Assembly: GCF_004307995.1 (NCBI RefSeq)
Contig: NZ_SIRE01000030.1
Location: 1-64,000, forward strand
Reading direction: 5' to 3'
Length of the DNA: 64,000 nt
Source: Paenibacillus thalictri
Lineage (GTDB): Bacteria; Bacillota; Bacilli; Paenibacillales; NBRC-103111
The notes beneath the pieces are model-generated. The model did no database searches. It saw only the letters and a list, made by a program, of their open reading frames with translations, and was not told where the DNA came from. Positions 7,231 to 15,530 of the stretch are shown here, piece after piece (within the stretch, counting starts at the first letter, position 1; every line of letters begins with the position of its first letter). The translations under genes were made by a program, and so were the position numbers.

Positions 7231-9231
7231 TTACTGGGGCTGCGGGCCTCCGCCGCCCGCGCCTCCGCCTCCCGGGCCGCGTCCACCGCCGGGGCCACCA
7301 CCGAAGCCGCCGCCGGGACCGCCGGTTTTTGCTGTCGTAATGCCGGATTGATTCACATAGGTTACTTTATCTCCGAGCGTAAATGTCACTATTTTCGTGC
7401 CGCCGCTGACCGCGCCGTCATCGTACAAGCCGTCGGTCGCCTTGCCGGACGAGCTGCCTCCCGTGGAGATCGTGTACGCTTCGCCTGCTTTCAGTTCCGG
7501 CGTAGAGATCACGATGCTGCCGAAGCTTTTCGCCGGAGCGAATGCCGTTACCGTCTTGCCCGAGCTGTCCGTCAGCGTGACCAGCGTACCTGCTTGCAGT
7601 GTGCTGGGGAATGTCATGTGAACAGCCCGTTGCGTCGAGCTGTCGGACGGCGCCTGAGCCATTCCCGCGCTGCCCGCAGCGATCAGCGTGCCGCCCGATT
7701 GCTCAAACGTCCCGTCATAATCCAGCGCGCCGTTGCCATTGTCAGTCGGACCATCGACGATGACGGTTCCGCCTGTCATCGCGATTGAACCGTTGGAGTC
7801 GAGTCCGTCGCCCGCGGCGTCCACATAGAGGTAACCGCCGCTGATCGTCAGCTTGCCGTTGGTTGCGCCGGGCTCGCCGCGGCCGCCACCCGCCGGTTGG
7901 CTGTCTCCGCCGCTGACGTTAACGCCGTCGTCTTGTGAAACAAGATGAATGCTGCCCCCGGCAATGTCGATGTTTGTGCCCTCGATGCCTTCATAACTTT
8001 TGGCAATATCGATCGTTCCATTCGAGATCGAGACGGTTTTGTCGGCATGAATCGCATCGTCGCCTGTCGCCAGACTGTACTGCCCGCCGGCAATCGCTAT
8101 CGAGTTGTTGCTGTGAATCGCGTCGTCGGCCGCGTCGATCTGGAACGTGCCGTCCGCGATGGCGATAGCACCCTTCGCTTTCAACGCCTTGGCGCTTGGC
8201 GTATCCGCGCTGTCCGCTTGCGCTTGTGGCTGCTGCTGCATTGACGCACGGTCGCCGAAGCCGCGCGGCTGCTCTTCCTGATGTGCCTTGGCCGAAGCTG
8301 CGCTGCCGCCGCCGGCGACGATGTTGAACGTGCCGCCGCTGATGGCCATGGACGATTCCGCCTGAATGCCGTCATTGGCGGACGTAATGGTGAAGGTTCC
8401 TCCCGTGATGGCGACAATACCTTTATCCGCCGCTGTGTCATTGGTCGTCTTGATGCCGTCGCCGCCCGCTTGGATCGTGATGACGCCGTCCTTAACCGCA
8501 AACAAATCGCGTCCGATGATGCCATCATCCGCAGCTTGAACATCAATCGTGCCGCTGATGATTTTCAAATCGTCTTTGCTGACAAGGCCGTCGCTTTTTT
8601 GCCCGATAACGGTCAGCTTGCCGGTGCCGTTGATCGTCAGATCGCTTTTGCTGAAGATCGCCCCGACAGCCGCGTCTTCGGACGTATCCGCATAAGCGGT
8701 TCCGTCGGAAACGGCGTTATCCGTCCCGTCCTGCAGCGTCACGATCGTTTTATCGGATTGCTTGATATGCATCGCGGGGCCAACGCTGTTCGTAATGCGG
8801 GCTCCGTTCAGCACAATGTGCACAAGCGCGTCCTTGGGGGCGTCGACTACGATCTGGCCGCTTGTTATCGAGCCGGCGACGACATAAGTGCCTGCCGCCG
8901 TAATCGTGACGATTCCGCCTTCGGCTGCCGCACCTGCTCCTGCGACGCTTGCACCGGCGTCGCTCAGCGTAATCGCTGTCGATTCCGCCTGGCTCCATTC
9001 AATCTGCTCATCTTTGGCCTTAAAATTGGCCTGTTTGGCAGCATCCAAGCTGACCGTTTCCACACCCGCTGTCTCCGCCGCGGAGGCGGATGAGGAGGCT
9101 GACGTGGCTCCCGCAACAGCGGCGGAAGCTGCGGAAGAAGCTGTGGCGGCAGGCTCTGCGCTGCAGCCGGCGGCGAGCATTACGCTCAACAGGGCGATAG
9201 CAAACATTTTGGCTTTATTTGAACGGTTCAT
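7231..9231 (-). CDS. Cthe_2159/DUF4353-type carbohydrate-binding beta-helix lipoprotein
   Basis: This 666-residue lipoprotein (lipobox near AAGCS, Cys23) is exported and anchored outside. After a Ser/Ala-rich linker it is built of repeated beta-helix rungs with phrases such as ITGGTFTITSANDGIQA, IAIADGTFQIDAADDAIHS and VDAAGDGLDSNGSIAMTGG, the pattern of the Cthe_2159 family, whose founder binds acidic polysaccharide and calcium. The C-terminus is a Gly/Pro tail (GGGPGGGRGPGGGG). It is the last gene of an operon with a VTC-domain and a DUF4956 protein, 20 bp after the latter. It may help anchor or organise an anionic surface polymer; this is inference. Confidence 0.8.
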   Translation of the reverse strand: MNRSNKAKMFAIALLSVMLAAGCSAEPAATASSAASAAVAGATSASSSASAAETAGVETVSLDAAKQANFKAKDEQIEWSQAESTAITLSDAGASVAGAGAAAEGGIVTITAAGTYVVAGSITSGQIVVDAPKDALVHIVLNGARITNSVGPAMHIKQSDKTIVTLQDGTDNAVSDGTAYADTSEDAAVGAIFSKSDLTINGTGKLTVIGQKSDGLVSKDDLKIISGTIDVQAADDGIIGRDLFAVKDGVITIQAGGDGIKTTNDTAADKGIVAITGGTFTITSANDGIQAESSMAISGGTFNIVAGGGSAASAKAHQEEQPRGFGDRASMQQQPQAQADSADTPSAKALKAKGAIAIADGTFQIDAADDAIHSNNSIAIAGGQYSLATGDDAIHADKTVSISNGTIDIAKSYEGIEGTNIDIAGGSIHLVSQDDGVNVSGGDSQPAGGGRGEPGATNGKLTISGGYLYVDAAGDGLDSNGSIAMTGGTVIVDGPTDNGNGALDYDGTFEQSGGTLIAAGSAGMAQAPSDSSTQRAVHMTFPSTLQAGTLVTLTDSSGKTVTAFAPAKSFGSIVISTPELKAGEAYTISTGGSSSGKATDGLYDDGAVSGGTKIVTFTLGDKVTYVNQSGITTAKTGGPGGGFGGGPGGGRGPGGGGAGGGGPQPQ

Positions 9232-9251
9232 AGTAGAGTCCTCTTTTCTTT

Positions 9252-9932
9252 TTAATTTTCCTGCACGGCAGGGTGCATGGTAAGTGTAATATCGAGATTG
9301 CCGTTTCGTGTACGCACGGCGTCGAGCAATTCCTTCTGATTTGTCCCAGGGCTTAGCTTGATGGCATAGACAAGCTCGTAAAGGCTGCCAAGCTCGGTCG
9401 TCCGCACCTTTCTCAGCTCGTAATCGACATTGAACTTCTTGAAAATTTCATCGAACGCTTCCTCATATCCGAGGTTTTCCGGAATGGTTACCTTGAGTGT
9501 CTTTGTTGTTTCTTTGCTCACGCCGAATTTGACAGCCTTGAGCACAAACATCAGCACGCACAGGAGTACGGTGAATAAAGCGGCATAGCTGTATGCGCCG
9601 ACGCCGCAGGCGAGGCCGGACGCCATCGCAAACAGGACGTACGAGATGTCCTTCGAATCCCCCGGCGCGCTGCGGAAGCGGATGATGGAGAACGCTCCGG
9701 CAAGACTGAAGGCGCGGGCGATGTTGCTGCCGATCAGCAGGATAATGATGGCGACAATCGTCGGCAGCACCAGCATGGTAAGCGTGAAGCTCGAGGAGTA
9801 GTTTTCCTGTGTTTTCGTATAAGTCCAGCTGATGATGCCGCCCAAGAGAATGGCTATGGCGAAAGTCAGCAGCGCGTGGCTCAAGCTTAACGTCGTATCG
9901 GCTGCTCCGGAATTAAAAAGTGTCTCTAGCAT
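9252..9932 (-). CDS. DUF4956 integral membrane protein
   Basis: This 226-residue protein has about three to four membrane helices in its first half (HALLTFAIAILLGGIISW, TMLVLPTIVAIIILLIG, SYAALFTVLLCVLMFVLKAV) and the family signature IRFRSAPGDSKDISYVLFAMASGLACG in the second membrane region. The C-terminal 85 residues form a cytoplasmic domain. The ATG at 9932 overlaps the 3' end of the VTC gene by 7 bases and has AGGAG 9 bases upstream. Such proteins are repeatedly found next to VTC-domain proteins and may form the membrane channel or anchor for a polymer, but no activity is established. Confidence 0.85.
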   Translation of the reverse strand: MLETLFNSGAADTTLSLSHALLTFAIAILLGGIISWTYTKTQENYSSSFTLTMLVLPTIVAIIILLIGSNIARAFSLAGAFSIIRFRSAPGDSKDISYVLFAMASGLACGVGAYSYAALFTVLLCVLMFVLKAVKFGVSKETTKTLKVTIPENLGYEEAFDEIFKKFNVDYELRKVRTTELGSLYELVYAIKLSPGTNQKELLDAVRTRNGNLDITLTMHPAVQEN

Positions 9933-10666
9933 AGGATCCGCTCCTTCTCTTGATTCGCGTAGCGAATCGACTTCTTGTATTCGTTGCCGTATTTGGAAAA
10001 GCCGGTCCGATACATGTGGAGCTCCGACAGCAGCTTCGACAACCACACCGGCACGGTTTTCTCCGCCTTAACCTCCATCAGCCACTGGCCTTCTTCCATC
10101 AACTGCTCGCCGTAATCGCCTTGCTCCAGCCGGAGGTCATAACGTCGCGAGCGGATATTGGCGTCAAACGTAATTCGCAAATCCCGGTTTCCTTTGCAAA
10201 ACATGGCGATCCGGTCATAGGCCAAATACACCATCGGCTTCAATTCGTACCGCGACAGAAAATATTCGATTTCTTGCATAACCTGCTTGTTCATTCCGTT
10301 TCTGTACGCCGGAGCTTTCCCGGTTCGCACGAACTCGTAAGCTTCGTCCAGCTTCAGCGCGGTACGCCGTTTGTTCACGAGACCGAATACTTTCTTCTTG
10401 AGCTCGAGATATACTTTGGCGCCGGGCTCGGGTATACCGTAGGCCCTGATGCGCAGCTTTTCCCTGTACTTTGGCTTCGAGAGGCTGCTTCGAATGAGCG
10501 TATGATGCTCGGTGTCGTAGTATATATTGCTGATGGAGTACACTTTGTTGTTTTTGTTGTAATCGTCGAGCTCCATATAGTCCATCAGCCGCTCATATAT
10601 ACGGTGAAAAGCTTGCGTATCCATCAAATATTTGTTTTCGTATCGGTTGAACACTTCAATGGCCAT
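9926..10666 (-). CDS. VTC-domain (CYTH-like tunnel fold) polyphosphate polymerase-like protein
   Basis: This 246-residue protein matches the VTC domain, the catalytic part of the eukaryotic polyphosphate polymerase. It shows the charged tunnel motifs: RYENKYLM near the start, YYDTEHHTLIR, KYREKLRIRAYG, VYLELKKKVFGLVNKRR, LRITFDANIRSRRYD and LMEVKAEKTVPVWL. The start at 10666 (MAIEVFNRYENKY) is preceded by GAGGAGAGATGG. It is the first gene of the operon with DUF4956 and the beta-helix lipoprotein. Its promoter carries a box nearly identical to one upstream of the divergent two-component system. Polyphosphate synthesis is the best guess; other nucleotide-derived polymers are possible. Confidence 0.85.
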   Translation of the reverse strand: MAIEVFNRYENKYLMDTQAFHRIYERLMDYMELDDYNKNNKVYSISNIYYDTEHHTLIRSSLSKPKYREKLRIRAYGIPEPGAKVYLELKKKVFGLVNKRRTALKLDEAYEFVRTGKAPAYRNGMNKQVMQEIEYFLSRYELKPMVYLAYDRIAMFCKGNRDLRITFDANIRSRRYDLRLEQGDYGEQLMEEGQWLMEVKAEKTVPVWLSKLLSELHMYRTGFSKYGNEYKKSIRYANQEKERILC

Positions 10667-10735
10667 GCTCCATCTCTCCTCTGCGCTTGTTATCCGAATT
10701 CGGTGCGTCGCTTCCATAGCTGTATATTAGGGCGC

Positions 10736-10755
10736 GAACCTTTAACGAAACTTAA
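10736..10755 (-). promoter_or_regulatory. Response regulator box upstream of the VTC operon
   Basis: The minus strand reads TTAAGTTTCGTTAAAGGTTC, a direct repeat TTAAG-TT / TTAAAGGTT with a 10-base step as bound by OmpR-type dimers. It differs from the box at 10887-10906 at 3 of 20 positions. A TAATAT -10-like element follows 6 bases downstream. Confidence 0.65.
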
Positions 10756-10886
10756 ATGGCCGGAGAGCGAATATTTTTTTGCAAACTTGTCCGAAATAGT
10801 ATGATAGAGTGGGGTGGAAAGACCTGCGTACCGGGAACTGGCGGCTGGTTCGGAGCCGCGGCGAGGGCGGGGGAGGTTCGATCGGC

Positions 10887-10906
10887 TTAAGGTTGATTAA
10901 AGGTTC
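10887..10906 (+). promoter_or_regulatory. Response regulator box upstream of its own gene
   Basis: The plus strand reads TTAAGGTTGATTAAAGGTTC, 44 bases before the response regulator start. Together with the matching box on the opposite strand, it points to autoregulation plus control of the VTC operon. The interval 10756-10886 between the boxes holds no gene. Confidence 0.65.
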
Positions 10907-10949
10907 CATACTCACAATAAAGGTATGCCAACATAAAGGGGATGCAGGA

Positions 10950-11627
10950 ATGAGAATATTAATTGTAGAGGATGAAGTGAACCTGGCGGAGGCGCTATCG
11001 CAAATATTAAAAAAACAAAACTATTCCGTCGATGTCGCTCACGATGGGCAAACCGGGCTGGATAACGCCTTGAGCGGTATTTACGACTTGCTCCTTCTCG
11101 ACATCATGCTGCCGGGCATGGACGGGATCTCCATATTAAAGACGATTCGCGGGCAAAGCATCCATACGCCGGTGATTATGCTGACTGCAAAAGGCGAGAT
11201 TCCTGACAGAATAGCCGGACTGGATCATGGCGCCGACGATTATGTCGCCAAGCCGTTTTCGACAGGGGAGCTGCTTGCGCGTATACGGGCGGCCCTGCGC
11301 CGCAAAGGCGAAGTAGTGCCGGAGGACGGACTGAGATTCGAGGATTTGGAGCTGAACACCTCGACGCTGAAGCTGACTTGCAAGGAGAAGGAGCTGAAGC
11401 TCATTCTGAAGGAGAGCGAGCTGCTGGAATTGTTGATGACAAGAAAGCAGGCGGTGACGTCCAAGGAGCAAATCATCGAGAAGCTGTGGGGATTCGATTC
11501 GGAAGCGGAGCATAATAACGTGGAAGTGTACATTTCGTTTCTGCGGAAGAAGCTTGTCTTCTTAAGTTCCTCCGTCAAGATTAATACTATCCGGGGCGTC
11601 GGTTACGTGCTGGAGGTGACTTCGTGA
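10950..11627 (+). CDS. OmpR/PhoB-family response regulator
   Basis: This 225-residue protein has a receiver domain (acidic pocket EDE at 7-9, phosphorylated Asp51 in LLLLDIMLPGMDG, Lys in DDYVAKPFS) and a C-terminal winged helix ending in SVKINTIRGVGYVLEV. The start at 10950 (MRILIVEDE) was chosen because the receiver begins there; GGGGATGCAGGA lies just upstream. The stop overlaps the kinase start. It probably binds the two TTAAG-type boxes in the divergent promoter region, linking it to the VTC operon. Confidence 0.92.
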   Translation: MRILIVEDEVNLAEALSQILKKQNYSVDVAHDGQTGLDNALSGIYDLLLLDIMLPGMDGISILKTIRGQSIHTPVIMLTAKGEIPDRIAGLDHGADDYVAKPFSTGELLARIRAALRRKGEVVPEDGLRFEDLELNTSTLKLTCKEKELKLILKESELLELLMTRKQAVTSKEQIIEKLWGFDSEAEHNNVEVYISFLRKKLVFLSSSVKINTIRGVGYVLEVTS

Positions 11628-12892
11628 TGTTCGACAAGCTGCGCAGCCGTCTACTTCTGATGAACATGGTCATCATATCGGTGATTATGCTTGGGGCTTT
11701 CGCCAGCATCTATACGTTTACGTATCAGAACGTGCGCAAAGATATCGGGATGGAGCTTGATCACGTATCGGATTCCTATCTGAAACCCGAGGGAGCCGGC
11801 GGGAAGAAGGGCGGCGGTCCGCAAGGCCGCAAGGGCATGGATGGGCCGGGAATGGAACGCGACCGGGCGCGCGCTTTCTCCTTTGCTTTGCAAACCGACG
11901 GCAAGTGGAACGTGACGGAGAAGTTCTCCCAGCTTGATCTGACCGCCGACTTTTATATCGCGGCTGTGAAGAAAGCGTCTGAGCAGCCTGTGCCTTTAAA
12001 CCAGTTTACGCTTTCCGGCACACGTTGGGCTTATACGGTGAAGCCGAATCCCGAAGGTTATCTTGTGGTGTATATGGACGTTACCGCCGAACAGACCATA
12101 TTGACGAATCTGATCTATACGTTTGCTGTAGTCGCGCTGGTTATGCTTGGCATTATTTATTTGGCCAGCCGCTACTTTGCCAATCGCTCCATCGCGCCGG
12201 TCAAGGAAGCTTTCGAGAAGCAGAAGCGTTTTATCGCCGACGCCTCGCACGAACTGAAGACCCCCCTTGCGGTGATCAATACAAACGCCGATGTCCTGCT
12301 GGCCAACGGCGAGGATACGATTGACGAGCAGGCCAAATGGCTGCACCATATCAAGTCGGAGACGGAGCGTATGAAGGTGCTGACGAACGATCTTCTTTAT
12401 TTGACGGAGATGGACGACGCCAGAATGGAGATGATGCAAGTTCCGTTTAATATGAGCGAAGCCGTCGAAAGCGTCATCCTTACTATGGAGGCGGTCGTTT
12501 ACGAGAGCGGCCTCTCGTTAGACTACGACATTGAACCGGACTTGACCGTTAAGGGCAGCAGCGAGCAAATCAAGCAGGTCACCATGATTTTGCTCGATAA
12601 TGCCATCAAATATTCCAATCCGCAAGGAGCGATCAAGCTGACGCTCAAAAAACACCAGCACCAGGTTCAACTGACCGTGACCAATACCGGGGCGGGTATT
12701 CCGGCCGAGCATGTAGACAAAATTTTTGACCGATTTTACCGGGTCGACGCTTCACGCTCGCGGCAAAACGGAGGTTACGGCTTAGGGTTAGCTATCGCCA
12801 AATCAATCGTCTCCCAGCACCGCGGCAAAATTGCCGTCAAAAGCATGCCGAACGGAACCACGACGTTTTATGTGCAGCTGCATGACCGCTGA
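11627..12892 (+). CDS. Sensor histidine kinase of the VTC-linked two-component system
   Basis: This 421-residue kinase has an N-terminal membrane helix (about 10-33), an extracytoplasmic loop with a Gly/Lys-rich stretch (about 58-80), a second helix (about 160-182), then the dimerisation domain with HELKTPLAVI (His208), N box LLDNAIKYS, DRFYRVDASRSRQNGGYGLGL and the G boxes. The ATG at 11627 overlaps the regulator stop by one base (TGATG) with GGAGGTG 8 bases upstream; a GTG at 11624 is also possible. The basic Gly/Lys loop could sense an anionic ligand such as polyphosphate; that is speculation. Confidence 0.9.
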   Translation: MFDKLRSRLLLMNMVIISVIMLGAFASIYTFTYQNVRKDIGMELDHVSDSYLKPEGAGGKKGGGPQGRKGMDGPGMERDRARAFSFALQTDGKWNVTEKFSQLDLTADFYIAAVKKASEQPVPLNQFTLSGTRWAYTVKPNPEGYLVVYMDVTAEQTILTNLIYTFAVVALVMLGIIYLASRYFANRSIAPVKEAFEKQKRFIADASHELKTPLAVINTNADVLLANGEDTIDEQAKWLHHIKSETERMKVLTNDLLYLTEMDDARMEMMQVPFNMSEAVESVILTMEAVVYESGLSLDYDIEPDLTVKGSSEQIKQVTMILLDNAIKYSNPQGAIKLTLKKHQHQVQLTVTNTGAGIPAEHVDKIFDRFYRVDASRSRQNGGYGLGLAIAKSIVSQHRGKIAVKSMPNGTTTFYVQLHDR

Positions 12893-12910
12893 CATCTCTA
12901 AAATATTAAA

Positions 12911-12946
12911 GGAGTTAGGCCCATTCAGAGCGCCTAACTCCTTCTT
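12911..12946 (+). terminator. Terminator of the two-component operon
   Basis: GGAGTTAGGC (12911-12920) pairs exactly with GCCTAACTCC (12932-12941) and is followed by TTCTTC, 18 bases after the kinase stop. Confidence 0.85.
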
Positions 12947-13013
12947 CAATAGTTGCTAAATTTTACTGAACAATTCGAATGTTACACTTGGGAGAGAGGG
13001 ATTTGAGACGAAA

Positions 13014-13295
13014 TTATTCGGCTGAATCAGATGGTTCAGATGCTTCGGACGATTCTTCTTCTGCAGCGGCGGCTTCCTCCGCGGCTTCTGCCAATTCTTC
13101 TTCAGCTGCCGCTTCGTCTGAAGCTTCGATGGCCTCTACGGCATCGGCTTCTTCTGCGGCTTCTTCGCTAGCTTCGGGTTCTCCGGCCGCTTCGGCCGTC
13201 TCTTCTTCAACGGCTGCTGCCGTTTCTTCGGCCGCTTCGCTTACGGCCTCTGCAGCTTCTTCTGCTTGTACTGCTTCTTTTTCAATTTCGCTCAT
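13014..13295 (-). CDS. Ala/Glu-rich, highly acidic low-complexity protein
   Basis: This 93-residue protein is made almost only of Ala, Glu, Ser and a few Val, Asp, Thr and Pro, in runs such as EEAAEEADAVEAIEASDEAA. It is strongly negative, has no Cys, Trp or aromatic core, and should be disordered or a single amphipathic helix. A real gene is supported by GGAGGGG 8 bases before the ATG and by a consensus TATAAT element and a 5' hairpin upstream. No family is recognised. It might be a counter-ion, anti-freeze-like or spore/matrix protein, or a chaperone-like acidic peptide, but none of these is shown. Confidence 0.6.
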   Translation of the reverse strand: MSEIEKEAVQAEEAAEAVSEAAEETAAAVEEETAEAAGEPEASEEAAEEADAVEAIEASDEAAAEEELAEAAEEAAAAEEESSEASEPSDSAE

Positions 13296-13314
13296 TGACA
13301 ATCCCCTCCATTAT

Positions 13315-13346
13315 CGCTTAGCTTCCCTAAGCGTAACTTTATTATA
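13315..13346 (-). promoter_or_regulatory. -10 element and 5' leader hairpin of the acidic protein gene
   Basis: On the minus strand TATAAT lies at 13341-13346. A perfect 7-bp hairpin CGCTTAG-N5-CTAAGCG (13315-13333) follows in the leader, just before the GGAGGGG ribosome site. No good -35 is visible, so activator dependence or another sigma factor is possible. Confidence 0.5.
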
Positions 13347-13376
13347 TCATGGCAATTGTAAAAATATTGTAATATT

Positions 13377-13514
13377 ATGTTGCGGAACTTGTCTGATTTT
13401 GAAAATTTTATAGCGGACACGTGGTATAACCAGCCGCTGGTCGGCCGCTTCAAGAAGCACTGCTTCTACGAACCGACCGCCGAAGAATGCGCCAATGTGT
13501 ACAGCTTATATTAA
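13377..13514 (+). pseudogene. Possible 3' remnant of a larger gene (45 codons)
   Basis: A 45-codon frame ends in HCFYEPTAEECANVYSLY, a composition typical of a folded protein end. It has no ribosome site and its N-terminal part reads like AT-rich intergenic DNA. It is followed 16 bases later by a good terminator. It may be the surviving end of a deleted gene; the parent family is not recognised. Confidence 0.25.
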
Positions 13515-13530
13515 ATCGCCAAGCATTGAG

Positions 13531-13556
13531 GAGCCTGCAGGCTCTTTTTTCTTTTA
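13531..13556 (+). terminator. Rho-independent terminator
   Basis: The palindrome GAGCCTGCAGGCTC (13531-13544) is followed by TTTTTTCTTTT. It lies between the 45-codon remnant and the catalase gene. Confidence 0.8.
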
Positions 13557-13641
13557 CCCGGCATTTCAGTATAAATATACGCTTTGTGGATAAAAATACC
13601 GCATAGATTTTACTTTCATCCGAAAGGGCGAGGTCAAGACA

Positions 13642-15297
13642 ATGAGCGATACGACACAACATAACGCTGTAGATCAGGCTGTCCCGGGAACAGCGGTGAC
13701 GGGTGCCGGAGGGCCGGGTGATTCCCGGCTAGCCGATGGCGAAACGGAGATGACGCTGACCAATCGGCAGGGCCATCCGATCCGCGATAATCAGAATGTG
13801 CGCACCGTCGGCAGCCGGGGGCCGATGACGCTGGAAAACTACCATTTTATCGAGAAAATATCTCACTTCGACCGGGAACGCATACCGGAACGTGTCGTGC
13901 ATGCCCGCGGTGCGGGAGCACACGGCTACTTCGAAGCTTACGGGAAGGTCGGCGACGGACCGGTCTCGACGTTTACGAGGGCCAAGCTGTTCCAAGAGGC
14001 AGGCAAACGGACGCCGGTGTTTGTGCGGTTCTCCACCGTTGTGCATGGTGGACATTCGCCGGAAACGCTGCGCGATCCGCGCGGGTTTGCCGTGAAGTTT
14101 TACACGGAGGACGGCAACTGGGATCTGGTCGGCAATAATCTAAAAATTTTCTTTATCCGCGATCCGCTCAAATTCCCCGATATGGTGCATGCCTTTAAGC
14201 CCGATCCGGTCACGAATGTGAATGATCCCGAGCGGATGTTTGATTTCCTCTCGCAGTCTCCGGAGGCGACGCATATGGTCACCTTCCTGTTCTCGCCTTG
14301 GGGTATTCCGGCCAACTACCGGCAGATGCAGGGTTCCGGCGTCAATACATACAAATGGGTCAATCAGGCGGGGCAAGGCGTGCTGGTGAAATATCATTGG
14401 GAGCCGATGCGCACGGAAATCAAAAACTTGCGCCAACAAGATGCCGACCGGATTCAAGCGATGAATTACAGCCATGCGACACAGGACTTATACGAGGCGA
14501 TTGAACGCGGCGAATATCCCGAGTGGGAGCTGTGCGTGCAGATCATGAGCGACGGCGAGCATCCGGAGCTGGATTTCGATCCGCTGGACCCGACCAAGCT
14601 GTGGCCAACCGACAAATTCCCGTTTTTGCCGGTGGGAAAAATGGTGCTTAACCGCAATCCGGAAAATTATTTCGCCGAGGTGGAACAGGCCGCGTTTGGC
14701 ACCGGCGTGCTCGTTGACGGGCTGGATTTCTCCGACGATAAGCTGCTGCAGGGCCGCACGTTCTCTTATTCCGATACGCAGCGGCACAGGGTCGGGACGA
14801 ATTATTTGCAGCTGCCGGTCAACGCGCCGAAGAAACATGTGGCGACCAATCAGCGCGACGGGCAGATGGCCTATTTTGTCGATGCGGGACCGGGGCAAAA
14901 TCCGCATGTCAATTACGAGCCCTCCGTGATCGGCGGCCTCAAGGAAATGCAGCGCAGCGGCAAGGAACACCAGCCGCATTATGATGCGGACCTGATGCAG
15001 CGCAAGATCGAGCGGGCGAACGATTTTGCCCAGGCGGGCGAGACGTACCGGTCGTTTGAAGCGTGGGAGCGGGATGAGCTGATTGAAAATCTGGTCAACA
15101 ATTTGAAAATATGCCGCCCTGAAATCCGTCGCCAAATGATCGACTATTTCACCAAAGCCGATCCGGATTACGGACGCCGTGTGACCGACGGATTGGCGGA
15201 TGCGCAGCGCGAAAGCGGCGAGCATACCGGTTCCGCTAAAGCGGACCAAGCCGTCCGCAACGCACAGCGCGAAGGAGAGCCGGCTAGGCCGTATTGA
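13642..15297 (+). CDS. Haem catalase (KatX/KatA type)
   Basis: This 551-residue monofunctional catalase breaks hydrogen peroxide into water and oxygen. Visible landmarks are the active-site His in RVVHARGAGAHG, VRFSTVVHGGHSPETLRDPRGFAVKF, the distal Asn region WDLVGNNLKIFFIRDP, and the proximal haem ligand motif RTFSYSDTQRHRVG. Length and the extended N-terminal part resemble Bacillus spore catalase KatX more than shorter KatA. The N-terminal 50 residues are polar with no export signal. AAAGGGCGAGG precedes the ATG by about 9 bases. It stands alone, with terminators on both sides. Confidence 0.95.
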   Translation: MSDTTQHNAVDQAVPGTAVTGAGGPGDSRLADGETEMTLTNRQGHPIRDNQNVRTVGSRGPMTLENYHFIEKISHFDRERIPERVVHARGAGAHGYFEAYGKVGDGPVSTFTRAKLFQEAGKRTPVFVRFSTVVHGGHSPETLRDPRGFAVKFYTEDGNWDLVGNNLKIFFIRDPLKFPDMVHAFKPDPVTNVNDPERMFDFLSQSPEATHMVTFLFSPWGIPANYRQMQGSGVNTYKWVNQAGQGVLVKYHWEPMRTEIKNLRQQDADRIQAMNYSHATQDLYEAIERGEYPEWELCVQIMSDGEHPELDFDPLDPTKLWPTDKFPFLPVGKMVLNRNPENYFAEVEQAAFGTGVLVDGLDFSDDKLLQGRTFSYSDTQRHRVGTNYLQLPVNAPKKHVATNQRDGQMAYFVDAGPGQNPHVNYEPSVIGGLKEMQRSGKEHQPHYDADLMQRKIERANDFAQAGETYRSFEAWERDELIENLVNNLKICRPEIRRQMIDYFTKADPDYGRRVTDGLADAQRESGEHTGSAKADQAVRNAQREGEPARPY

Positions 15298-15408
15298 GCT
15301 TGCGCGTCCCATGCGTAAATCCGATCATGTATTCCGGCTGGTATGACAGCCGTCGTGCCCGCCGCTGCTCTAGCCGTTTGCGCTGTTTTGCCATAAGCGG
15401 GATGTAAT

Positions 15409-15449
15409 AACGCCTGATTCGCTGGTTTGCCGGCGGGTCAGGCGTTTTT
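15409..15449 (+). terminator. Catalase terminator
   Basis: AACGCCTGA (15409-15417) pairs with TCAGGCGTT (15438-15446) and continues into a short T-tract. The interval 15298-15408 contains no supported gene. Confidence 0.75.
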
Positions 15450-15530
15450 CGAATATAAGCGCAACATTTCATCATTCACCTTGTGTTATCACTGTCGTGT
15501 ACTTATTTGACACAAGAGGAGATTAAAATC

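Noticed and set aside
12979..13413. Serine/alanine-rich 144-codon plus-strand frame
   Set aside because: It is the mirror of the Ala/Glu-rich gene; the minus frame has the ribosome site and TATAAT.
15284..15475. Small basic minus-strand ORF after the catalase
   Set aside because: It has no ribosome site and runs through the catalase terminator.
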